Shown piece after piece: positions 18,927 through 26,503 of a DNA stretch of 64,000 bases. The number at the start of each line of letters is the position of its first letter. Position 1 is the stretch's first letter. Below the pieces are notes generated by a model. That model saw nothing but the letters and a program-made list of their open reading frames with translations. It made no database searches and was not told where the DNA came from. Source of the stretch: Parvibaculum sp039680535 (lineage in GTDB: Bacteria; Pseudomonadota; Alphaproteobacteria; Parvibaculales; Parvibaculaceae). A program made the position numbers and the translations under genes. The stretch spans positions 84,122 through 148,121 of the forward strand of contig NZ_JBDKSS010000022.1 in assembly GCF_039680535.1 (NCBI RefSeq). Direction: 5' to 3'.

Positions 18927-20033
18927 TTATTGTGCCTGGTGGGCAAGCTTCAATTCATGCGGACCCGAGCCCACAAAGCGGAGTCCGAACGGCGCGCTCT
19001 CTCTTGTGAGCACGTCCTGAAGCCAATTTGTGTCTGCGGCGGAGGCCAGTTGGAGCTGGAACCGGGCAATTCTGAAAGGAACGATGGAGAGGGCGCTCAG
19101 GCTATTGTCGTTTTCCTCGTCGATCGAGGCGACAAAGGCGAGGGCGAGATCGCTGCGATAGCCCTCATGTCCGGGAATGCCTTCGTAGTCGTTGATGAAA
19201 TCGCCGCATCCGTAAAGGATGAGCTTGCCGCGATAGACCTCGATGCCCTTGGTGTGGTGCGAAGAGTGGCCGTGGAGCACGTCCACTCCGGCGCGTTCGA
19301 TCAGCGCATGCGCGAAGGCGTTTTCCTCATCCCTGATGCGGTAACCCCAATTCCCACCCCAATGAAGCGAGAGCACGACGACGTCTCCCACGGCCTTGTG
19401 CGCGGCGATCCGCCTGGCCACCGTCTCGATGGTCGCCTCCGACAGATCCGGCAGGAGGGCGATGCCGGGCTTCCGGTCGGCAGCGGCCCAGTCGAGCGGA
19501 ACGCCGCTATCGGGCGTGGCTGCGCCGAAGAGAAGGACGCGCCGCCCGTCGCTCCCTCGCAGAATGGCGGGCGCCTGGGCCGTCTCTCTGTCGTGGCCTG
19601 CGCCGGACGAGGCGATGCCAATCCGCTCCAAGGTCTCGATTGTTTCGGCGAGTCCCCTGCGGCCCCAGTCGAGAACGTGATTGTTCGCGAGCGAACAGGC
19701 GTCGATGCGCAGCGCGCGCAGCACGTCTGCATTGCCCGGATTCATCCGGTAGTTGATGCCTTTTGGCGCATGGCTCTTCGCTGTCGTGATCGCTGTTTCG
19801 AGATTGACGATGCGGAGATCCGGCGCGTGCCGATCGATCTCGGTGAGCGCATCACCCCAGACATAGTCCGGTGCGACCGGTCGGTCGATATGGCCGTGCG
19901 CGTTTTCGGCCAGCTGCACGTAGTCGCCGGCCGAACCGATATAGCGCTCGTAAAGTTTCGGGTCCGAGGGATATTCGAGGATCTGGTCGATCCCGCGTCC
20001 CAGCATGACGTCGCCCGTCAGAAGAAGTTTCAC
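18927..20033 (-). CDS. CapA/PgsA-type metallophosphatase
   Basis: Calcineurin-like metallophosphatase of the CapA family (PF09587), 368 residues. Metal-site motifs are visible: GDVMLGR at the very N-terminus, NLETAI, LANNHVLDWG, LSLHWG and the late LHGHSSHHTKGIE. CapA of Bacillus takes part in poly-gamma-glutamate export, but most proteobacterial members are of unknown substrate, and no PgsB/C genes are near. No signal peptide is evident, suggesting a cytoplasmic enzyme. It sits between the PRPP synthase gene (41 bases downstream) and the HPF-like gene (30 bases upstream), so a role in nucleotide or sugar-phosphate turnover is possible. Confidence 0.85.
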   Translation of the reverse strand: MKLLLTGDVMLGRGIDQILEYPSDPKLYERYIGSAGDYVQLAENAHGHIDRPVAPDYVWGDALTEIDRHAPDLRIVNLETAITTAKSHAPKGINYRMNPGNADVLRALRIDACSLANNHVLDWGRRGLAETIETLERIGIASSGAGHDRETAQAPAILRGSDGRRVLLFGAATPDSGVPLDWAAADRKPGIALLPDLSEATIETVARRIAAHKAVGDVVVLSLHWGGNWGYRIRDEENAFAHALIERAGVDVLHGHSSHHTKGIEVYRGKLILYGCGDFINDYEGIPGHEGYRSDLALAFVASIDEENDNSLSALSIVPFRIARFQLQLASAADTNWLQDVLTRESAPFGLRFVGSGPHELKLAHQAQ

Positions 20034-20063
20034 CGCCGAGGCTCCCTGAAATGATCGCGGTGT

Positions 20064-20405
20064 TCAGGGGGCATTCTTGGCGTCTCTGACGCGCCGCACA
20101 TGGTCCTCAAGGCGGCGCGCGGCGGCGTCGAAGGCATCGCGGATAGCGACATAGATATCTTCATGCGCGTGGTCTTTTGGACCGGTGCTGTTCACGACGA
20201 TCTCGCCGTTCGGCACCTTGATATTGATGTTTGCGCGATAGAGCTTGCCCTTGTGTTGGCTGTGGTGCGGCGCTTCGATGACGACATGACATCCGATGAT
20301 CTGATTGTAGAGATGTTCGAGTTTTTCCACGTGTGAGCGAACACGTGCTTCGACGGCGGGCGATGGATCGATGTCGCGGAAGGAAATTGAAAGAGGGCGT
20401 TGCAT
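20064..20405 (-). CDS. hpf: Ribosome hibernation factor, HPF/RaiA family (short)
   Basis: 113-residue ribosome-associated factor (PF02482) that occupies the mRNA/tRNA channel of resting ribosomes. It shows the beta-alpha-beta-beta-beta-alpha fold: LSISFRDIDPSPAVEARV, then a strand pair with GKLYRANINIKVPNGEIVVN and a basic C-terminal helix DAAARRLEDHVRR. There is no C-terminal dimerisation domain, so it is the short form. Context with PRPP synthase and a phosphoribosyltransferase resembles stress or dormancy gene groups. It lies 14 bases after the phosphoribosyltransferase gene. Confidence 0.85.
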   Translation of the reverse strand: MQRPLSISFRDIDPSPAVEARVRSHVEKLEHLYNQIIGCHVVIEAPHHSQHKGKLYRANINIKVPNGEIVVNSTGPKDHAHEDIYVAIRDAFDAAARRLEDHVRRVRDAKNAP

Positions 20406-20419
20406 GGACGATATCCCTT

Positions 20420-21085
20420 TCAGTGTTTGGTGACCGGGAGAGGAGGCGCATGCGGGGCGCGCGCGAGAAGACCGCGCATCTCGTCGTCTTCGAGCTGACG
20501 GAAATCCATGTAGTAGAGGCTGAGCGCCGCGAAATCGTCATGCGTTTCGAGGCAGACCACTTCGTCTGCCTCGCGGCTCAACATCGCAACGGTGTCCGTT
20601 GGGGCGACGGGGACGGCGAGCACGATTTTCCGGGGATGCGCCGCTCGCGTCGCCAGAATGGCCGCCCTTATGGTCGCGCCGGTCGCAATGCCGTCATCGA
20701 CAATGATCGCGGTGCGACCTTCGATCTGGACGCGTGGGCGATCGGCGAGGTAGGTCGCGCGACGCCGAGCTATTTCAGCGAGCTGTCGCTTCTTGACCGT
20801 CTCTATTTCTTCCGGCGAGACGCCGAGCTGGGCGATGATGTCCTTGTTGAGGACGACCTGCGGGGGGTCGCCATCCACGATTGCGCCTATGGCGAGTTCT
20901 GGCTGCCACGGCGCGCCGAGCTTGCGCACGATGATGAGATCGAGCGGCGCGTCGAGCATGATGGCCACTTCAAGCCCGACCGGAACGCCGCCGCGTGGCA
21001 GGGCCAGGACGCACGGGTTCTGCGCCTTGAAGCGCAAGAGCTTTGTTCCCAGCCTTTGGCCGGCCTCCGTGCGATCCTTGAACAT
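20420..21085 (-). CDS. Phosphoribosyltransferase-fold protein
   Basis: 221-residue type I phosphoribosyltransferase. The PRPP-binding loop is canonical (AIIVDDGIATGAT), and the N-terminal half has the family motif LALPRGGVPVG and IIVRKLGAP. This family (COG1926) often occurs beside or fused to a dienelactone-hydrolase-type alpha/beta hydrolase, and here the hydrolase gene ends at the base immediately before this gene starts. Nucleobase specificity is unknown. Being next to a PRPP synthase in the same series suggests substrate channeling or co-regulation. Confidence 0.87.
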   Translation of the reverse strand: MFKDRTEAGQRLGTKLLRFKAQNPCVLALPRGGVPVGLEVAIMLDAPLDLIIVRKLGAPWQPELAIGAIVDGDPPQVVLNKDIIAQLGVSPEEIETVKKRQLAEIARRRATYLADRPRVQIEGRTAIIVDDGIATGATIRAAILATRAAHPRKIVLAVPVAPTDTVAMLSREADEVVCLETHDDFAALSLYYMDFRQLEDDEMRGLLARAPHAPPLPVTKH

Positions 21086-21751
21086 TCAGCCCTTCTTTCC
21101 CGGTCCGGTCAGGTGCCGAAGGAACCATGCGCGCGCGAGATCGATGACGATGTCCAGGGCTCCGGCTTCCTCGAAGAGATGTGTGGCGCCTGGCACGACG
21201 CTCAGCTCCTTTGGGCATTTCATCCGGGCAAGCGCCTCGCGGTTGAGGTCCAGGACTTCGTAATCATGACCGCCGACGATGAGCAGCGTGGGTGCGGCTA
21301 CGAGTGGCAATGCGTCTCCGGCGAGGTCGGGGCGCCCGCCCCGCGAGACCACCGCCCGGTAAATATCGGCTCGCGCAGCCGCTACGAGTGCGGCTGCCGC
21401 GCCCGTGCTGGCCCCGAACAGTCCCACCGGAAGGCCCGCCGCATCAGGCTGCTTCGCGAGCCAGGCGGTGGCAGCCGAGAGCCGGTCGGCCAGCAGGTCG
21501 ATGTCGAAAACATGAGCTCGCACCGCCTCTTCCTCTTCGCTGAGGAGATCGAAGAGCAGGGTGCCCAGACCGGCTTCACGCAAGGCCTTCGCAACATATT
21601 GATTGCGCGGGCTGAATCTGCTGCTGCCGCTGCCGTGGGCGAAGACAACTACGCCGGTCGCGTTCGCGGGAATGAGAAGTGATCCCGGAAGTCCGAGAGG
21701 CGGTATGCGCACGTCGTCATGCGTCGAGGGGCGCACGGAGCGACCGGCCAT
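21086..21751 (-). CDS. Alpha/beta hydrolase, dienelactone-hydrolase-like
   Basis: 221-residue serine hydrolase. The oxyanion/N-terminal motif FAHGSGSSR, nucleophile elbow GASTG (Ser catalytic), acid in GGHDYEVLD and catalytic His in GATHLFEE are all present. It partners the phosphoribosyltransferase gene that begins at the next base; the two domains are fused in some bacteria, so they likely act together, but the chemistry is not established. 87 bases separate it from the transporter-like gene upstream, enough for an internal promoter. Confidence 0.87.
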   Translation of the reverse strand: MAGRSVRPSTHDDVRIPPLGLPGSLLIPANATGVVVFAHGSGSSRFSPRNQYVAKALREAGLGTLLFDLLSEEEEAVRAHVFDIDLLADRLSAATAWLAKQPDAAGLPVGLFGASTGAAAALVAAARADIYRAVVSRGGRPDLAGDALPLVAAPTLLIVGGHDYEVLDLNREALARMKCPKELSVVPGATHLFEEAGALDIVIDLARAWFLRHLTGPGKKG

Positions 21752-21838
21752 GTCGAGCCTCCATTGCGAGCGCGTAGCCTGTTGCTGACTAGATCAGATG
21801 CGCGCAAAGGGGTCCCGGCATTGATTTCCATCAACGGA

Positions 21839-24800
21839 TCAGGTGTTGGCGTTCCTCAGTCGGGAGACCAGAACCTTGCAGACCTGCATCGGTATGTCTG
21901 GCCGTTGAAAGGCGAGGCTGAGAAAATGGTCGCGCTCCAGCGCCAGAAAATCCGCGTCCGTCAGCGCGATCACCGAAGCCGAACGGGGTTCCTCGTCGAA
22001 AAGTGCCATCTCGCCAAACAGCTCGCCGCTTGTGAGGCGAGCGAGGTCACGCTCTGCGCCGTCCTCGGTCTGCTTGCGGACGACGACCTCACCTGAAAGG
22101 ACGATGAAGAGCTTGTCGCCAGCCTCTCCCTCCCTGACGATGCGCTCGCCCGGAAGGTAGGTCTGCCGCGTCATGACATTGTCCACCGCCATCAGATGAT
22201 CGAGCGTCATTTGCGCGAACAATGGCACCGACTTGAGAAAAGCCAGACGGTTCATCGGCAGTACCTCGTCAAAGCGGGACGGATTGCTATTGCGGGAGAA
22301 CGCATTCATCGTCGCGAGCACGATCCCATCGGGAGTGTTCGGCGGTGAGGCCGGCAGTGTGCCAAATTCGGCAGCCCATGTTGTCATCGCCGCAGCCCGG
22401 ATGAAATCGTCATCCGCGGACATCAACTCGGAAAGCAGAGATCGCGCAGCTTCCGGGTCGAAAACGGGTGAGTGGGCCGCGGAGGCGTCCGCCTCGAGAA
22501 TGGGCATGAGCGGCAGCACGTAGTGGCGGTGCGCCAGCGATGACAAAGTCTCGATGGCATTGGCGCGTGTGCGCTCGTCACGGGCGTTCATCGCATGGCG
22601 AACGGCACCGAGAACGCGCTTGTAATCCAGAACGCTGAGAGCTTGCAGGACCGACTGGACGATCTGCGTATTGGAATTCGCAATGGCGAGCTCAAGCGGG
22701 CGCCAGCCGGGACGGTTGGCCGGAATATGATCGCTGGCGGCGAGATTGCGCCGGATATCGGGAAATGTCCGTCTGGTAAGAAAATCGAAAAGAATGGGAT
22801 CGGCAATCTCGGGACCGGCATTTCCCAATCCGTCCATGATGTCGCAAGCAAGGCTGTGTCCGGCTTCAAGAAGCCGGGAGGTCAATATATCGAGACCGAG
22901 AGCGCCCCTCCGGGTCAATGCGGCGGCTGCAGCGCGGCGGACAGCGGGATCTTCCTTGGCGAAGAGGTTCCGAGACAGAGGCTCCAGCTTTTCCTCGGCC
23001 GTGATGGTCGCCAACAGCGCCGCCGATGCGGCGCGCGCGGACGCGTCGCCGTCTGAGAGGGCGGAGCGTGCCCAATCGAGCAGATCCTGATCGCCAAGGG
23101 TGCCGAAATCGGCAGCGAGCCTCAGAGCCGCAGCCCGCACCGATGGTGCGCTGTGGTGAAGCATTCCGGCGTAGAGGGAAAAGAGGTCGCCGCGTTTGAG
23201 CGCGCGCAGGATGTTGAGTGCGGCCATGGCCGCTCTTTCGCCCGGCCCGCCGTCGGGGCTTGCCGCTTCGGGAACAGCGCCGCTCAGCGCCGCCGCGCCT
23301 GCCTTGGCGACCAGACGCAGCTCCGGATCGGAGTCAAGCAGCGGAAGGGCCGGATCGGCGGGATTGGTAATCATCCGCCGGACGAGGAGCCCCTCGATAG
23401 CCGCCAACCTTGTGCCCGCTTCGGGGCTTTCGAGGAGCCGCCGGAGGCGCGCTTCTGCAGCGGCGGGATTGTTTCTTCCGAGGGAGAGGATGACCGACCT
23501 CGCGACCGGCGGCGGCAGCATCGGCAGAGCGCGGGCAAGATCGGAATCGTCAGGCTCGATCTTTGCCCGCATGGCAAGTTCGGCGCCGAGGATGACGTTC
23601 TCCTTGTCATGGTCACGCAGCAAGCTGGCGATGTCACGCCGATATGCGTCCGGCAGGACGAGACCCTCGCCGACCTGATCGAGCTCGACGGAGCCCTTCC
23701 GCAGCATGTCGACCAGGCTGCGAAGATATTGGCGTCCGATTCCTGCCTGCGCCGCAACATAAAGCAGCGCCACAACGCCTCCGACCATTGCGATCTGCGA
23801 CAACGTCAGGTGCGGTTCGACGACGAGCAGGAGGATGCCCGACGCCGCCAGGGCGAGCGGATAGATGATGCCGTCATTGATGACCCGGACGCGCCCCGCG
23901 AAGCGGTAGGGGATCGCATTGTAGATCAGTGCGAAGACGGGGACATTGAGGCTGTGCTCGAGCGGGTAGTAGTTGAGATGCGCGAGGACGCCCGCGGACA
24001 GGCTCGACGATGCAGCCAGCACGATGAATGAGACAAGATTGATGACCGCCGGGACAATGGCGAGGCGGGCGACGCCGATCCGGGATATTAGCGGATTGGA
24101 CACGAAGAAGACGACGAGAATGCCGACCAGATCCACGATGGCGGTCATCTCGCCAAGGAAAGAGGCCAGTTGCGTTTCATCGGGGAAGTTGTCGGCATAG
24201 ATCGAGAACGCCTCGAACTCCATGACGCATTGGCCGACGATATTGAAGAATACCGACGCTGCCATGAGAAGAATGATCGGGTGCCGCTGAATGATCCGGG
24301 GCAGCAGGCCCAGGCTCTCCAGCATGTTCTCCTCGGCTGCCGACTCGACTTCGTCGAGCGGCTGCTCGCGCTTCGTGAGCCACAGAAGATGGGCGAGGGC
24401 AAGCAGCACTAGGATCGGCAGGGCGAGCAGTACTTCCCGCGCCTCGAAGATGCCTGTCAGATAGGAGACCAGCAGAGACCCGGCCATGGCGCCGACGCCC
24501 AGGGCGATGGTCATGGCGCCGCTGTACCGCTTGGCGTCCAGCACCGAAAAGTAATCCGAAAACAGTATGTAGTAGATGCTGTAGATCATCAGTTCGCAGA
24601 CGCTGATGACCGTATAGAGGACGTAGAAGCTGGCGATGCTCTGGCTCATCAGCGCGGCCAGGCCGATGGCGCTCGCCATGTAGATGACGAGAAGGCCCGT
24701 CATCGTGGTGCGCCGGGGCCAACGGTCGATGACGGACGAAAAGAGCAGCGACACCGGAATGGAGGCCGCCGCGAGGATCAGGTAGTAGATCGGGACGGCA

Positions 24801-24937
24801 TTGGCCCCCGCGTTGGCGAGAAAGAGGGACGCCGCGAGCGTCGAGCCGAACGCGGAACACATGGCTAGAAGCGCGCCATGCAGGATGACCTGCCAATGGC
24901 GCGACATCACGGCACGCCGCCACATGCTGTAATGCAT
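21839..24937 (-). CDS. MFS/HEAT-repeat/cyclic-nucleotide-binding fusion
   Basis: 1032-residue protein with three parts. Residues 1-430 form about 12 membrane helices of an MFS/ADP-ATP-translocase-like transporter. Residues about 440-890 are rich in alpha-helical HEAT-type repeats (recurrent A-A-x-x-A-L-x-x-L patterns). Residues about 905-1025 are a cNMP-binding domain with LPGERIVREGEAGDKLF and the phosphate cassette FGEMALFDEEPRSASV, where the Glu and Arg that hold the cyclic phosphate are kept. It should be a transporter gated or scaffolded by cAMP/cGMP; similar Npt-like transporter fusions are known but poorly studied. Two SET-domain genes lie immediately upstream, 4 bases away. Confidence 0.88.
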   Translation of the reverse strand: MHYSMWRRAVMSRHWQVILHGALLAMCSAFGSTLAASLFLANAGANAVPIYYLILAAASIPVSLLFSSVIDRWPRRTTMTGLLVIYMASAIGLAALMSQSIASFYVLYTVISVCELMIYSIYYILFSDYFSVLDAKRYSGAMTIALGVGAMAGSLLVSYLTGIFEAREVLLALPILVLLALAHLLWLTKREQPLDEVESAAEENMLESLGLLPRIIQRHPIILLMAASVFFNIVGQCVMEFEAFSIYADNFPDETQLASFLGEMTAIVDLVGILVVFFVSNPLISRIGVARLAIVPAVINLVSFIVLAASSSLSAGVLAHLNYYPLEHSLNVPVFALIYNAIPYRFAGRVRVINDGIIYPLALAASGILLLVVEPHLTLSQIAMVGGVVALLYVAAQAGIGRQYLRSLVDMLRKGSVELDQVGEGLVLPDAYRRDIASLLRDHDKENVILGAELAMRAKIEPDDSDLARALPMLPPPVARSVILSLGRNNPAAAEARLRRLLESPEAGTRLAAIEGLLVRRMITNPADPALPLLDSDPELRLVAKAGAAALSGAVPEAASPDGGPGERAAMAALNILRALKRGDLFSLYAGMLHHSAPSVRAAALRLAADFGTLGDQDLLDWARSALSDGDASARAASAALLATITAEEKLEPLSRNLFAKEDPAVRRAAAAALTRRGALGLDILTSRLLEAGHSLACDIMDGLGNAGPEIADPILFDFLTRRTFPDIRRNLAASDHIPANRPGWRPLELAIANSNTQIVQSVLQALSVLDYKRVLGAVRHAMNARDERTRANAIETLSSLAHRHYVLPLMPILEADASAAHSPVFDPEAARSLLSELMSADDDFIRAAAMTTWAAEFGTLPASPPNTPDGIVLATMNAFSRNSNPSRFDEVLPMNRLAFLKSVPLFAQMTLDHLMAVDNVMTRQTYLPGERIVREGEAGDKLFIVLSGEVVVRKQTEDGAERDLARLTSGELFGEMALFDEEPRSASVIALTDADFLALERDHFLSLAFQRPDIPMQVCKVLVSRLRNANT

Positions 24938-24941
24938 GAGC

Positions 24942-25313
24942 TCAGGTCTGGGGGAAGATGTGGCTCGGGTGGAACTGTTGGTAGTCGCACACCAACTCTT
25001 CGCCGGCCTGGATGTCGCGGATCGCGACCGTGTCCACCTCGCAGTCGGTGTTCGGGGTGTCGCTGTGGTTCATGAAGCGGGCGTGGTCGCCGTCGAGATA
25101 GTAGACGTCGCTGCCGACGAAGGCCGGATATGAATACTTCTGCACATAGGAATAGGCGGGCTCGGGCAGGGCGTCGCGCTCGGCCTTGCTGAATTTTCGG
25201 TCAATCCGCTCATCAAACCGCCAGATGGTGGTCCCCTTCGCGATATCCTCCGCCGCAAACAGGCCAATTCCGTCGATCTCGCTTTCCGCGAGATATGTCT
25301 TCACCAGAAGCAT
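24942..25313 (-). CDS. SET-domain protein A
   Basis: 123-residue minimal SET domain, the fold of protein lysine methyltransferases. Seen: the SAM-binding GIGLFAAEDI near the N-terminus, FMNHSDTPNT (NHSxxPN) and AGEELVCDYQQF (ELxxDY with the catalytic-pocket Tyr). No pre- or post-SET cysteines. Likely cytoplasmic and SAM-dependent; target unknown. It is 10 bases downstream of a second SET gene and 4 bases upstream of the transporter fusion, so the three are almost certainly co-transcribed. Confidence 0.9.
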   Translation of the reverse strand: MLLVKTYLAESEIDGIGLFAAEDIAKGTTIWRFDERIDRKFSKAERDALPEPAYSYVQKYSYPAFVGSDVYYLDGDHARFMNHSDTPNTDCEVDTVAIRDIQAGEELVCDYQQFHPSHIFPQT

Positions 25314-25323
25314 TCGTGATCAC

Positions 25324-25761
25324 CTACAGAATACAACGCTTGTCGTCCGGCACATGCTTGCACCAGCAGGGCCTGCCGAGCTTGATCAGGTCCATGTCGT
25401 GATAGTTGAGGGTCAACTGCTCACCCTTCCTGACGGGCCGGATCGTCTCCACCACCAGCACGCCGGCGTCGGCGCGGCAGTTGGGATCGCAGGAGTGATT
25501 GATGAAGTCAATGCCGTCGATCTTCACTTCGGGGATCGGCATGATCGCAAAGAGCTTGTTGTCGCTGAGTTTCAGATGGATCGACATCCCACCATCCTGA
25601 CCGCGCCAATCCACGCTGCCGTCGGGGTTTAGCGAGAATACCTCAGCCACGCCGTCAAAGACGCCCACCACGCTGTTGGCGGGAATATCGCAGCGGGCGA
25701 AGATGCCCTGTTCATTGCCGACGCAAAGAACCTCGGTCAGCTCATGGTCGGTCCAACTCAT
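25324..25761 (-). CDS. SET-domain protein B with cysteine-bearing C-terminus
   Basis: 145-residue SET protein. Motifs: GIFARCDIPANS, FINHSCDPNC and GEQLTLNYHDMD, then a post-SET-like tail with CWC followed eight residues later by another Cys. Together with the Cys of NHSC these could bind zinc, as in eukaryotic-type SET enzymes, although the spacing differs from the usual CxCx4C. ATG at 25761 (MSWTDHELTE) was preferred to the longer in-frame start at 25887, whose extra residues are Arg-rich and low in complexity. It diverges in sequence from protein A, so the two are not a recent duplication. Confidence 0.87.
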   Translation of the reverse strand: MSWTDHELTEVLCVGNEQGIFARCDIPANSVVGVFDGVAEVFSLNPDGSVDWRGQDGGMSIHLKLSDNKLFAIMPIPEVKIDGIDFINHSCDPNCRADAGVLVVETIRPVRKGEQLTLNYHDMDLIKLGRPCWCKHVPDDKRCIL

Positions 25762-25996
25762 TTGACACCCGCTCGATCTCCGAGCCCAGAAAGACTTTTC
25801 TCGGCGGCGTCGGACTCGGACGCGCCGCCCCCGGACGGTTTTGATGTGGAGGCTTTTGCGCGGCGACCGGCGCCAAGGCGGCGCCATGCAGCTTCGCAGG
25901 GCGACTCTCTCCCCCGAGTCGGCCTGCCGGAAGGTTAGTGCAGGGATGATCGGATCGCCAGAGCCACTTCTATCGACGCGCTCGGAAAAGAGCGCT
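25762..25996. other. Gap between SET protein B and trxC
   Basis: 235 bases with no gene. GCGCTC/GAGCGC (25978-25995) can form a six-pair hairpin just after trxC on the minus strand but has no following T-run. The region may hold a promoter for the SET/transporter series; none was recognised with confidence. Confidence 0.4.
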
Positions 25997-26437
25997 TCAC
26001 GCGGGAAGATGCTGGTGGACCCAGGCGCGGAGCATGGAGGCGTTCATAGCGCCGCTGTGACGCGCGATTTCGCGCCCGCCCCGAAGCAGGATCAGCGTGG
26101 GTATGGCGCGGATCTGGAATTTTGCGGCGAGGCCGGGCTCGGCTTCAGTGTCGAGCTTGCCGAGCCGAAGGCGAGGTTCGAATTCCGAGGCGGCGGCCTC
26201 GAAGACCGGGGCCATCGCGCGGCACGGCCCACACCATGATGCCCAGCAATCGACGAGCAGGGGGATGTCCTGCGCATTGGCGTGGCGCTCGAAGTTGCCC
26301 GCGGTCAGCGTTACCGGATGACCGTCGAACAGCGATACGCCGCATTTTCCGCAGGTTGGACGGTCCTGACGCCGTGCTTCGGGCATGCGATTGATGGCCC
26401 CGCATTTCGGACAGGGAATATGAATGCTTTCTGGCAT
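25997..26437 (-). CDS. trxC: Thioredoxin TrxC (thioredoxin 2)
   Basis: 146-residue thioredoxin with an N-terminal zinc ribbon (CPKCGAIN and TCGKCG) and the active site WASWCGPCRAMAP, as in E. coli Trx2. It reduces disulfides and persulfides under oxidative stress. The gene follows the RND pump gene by 66 bases on the same strand; the neighbouring sulfide:quinone oxidoreductase and OsmC genes make a role in sulfur-stress defence plausible. Confidence 0.93.
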   Translation of the reverse strand: MPESIHIPCPKCGAINRMPEARRQDRPTCGKCGVSLFDGHPVTLTAGNFERHANAQDIPLLVDCWASWCGPCRAMAPVFEAAASEFEPRLRLGKLDTEAEPGLAAKFQIRAIPTLILLRGGREIARHSGAMNASMLRAWVHQHLPA

Positions 26438-26503
26438 GTCGCGCCTCCTGACTGAGCCTCACTATCAGGTGTGTCCAATATGCGGGCTATCAAGTCACGC
26501 CCC

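Noticed and set aside
18930..20054. 374-codon plus-strand frame opposite the CapA gene
   Set aside because: Shadow frame; CapA has all metal motifs on the minus strand.
25762..25887. N-terminal extension of SET protein B to 25887
   Set aside because: The added residues are Arg-rich without similarity to SET proteins, and MSWTDHELTE at 25761 is a natural start.
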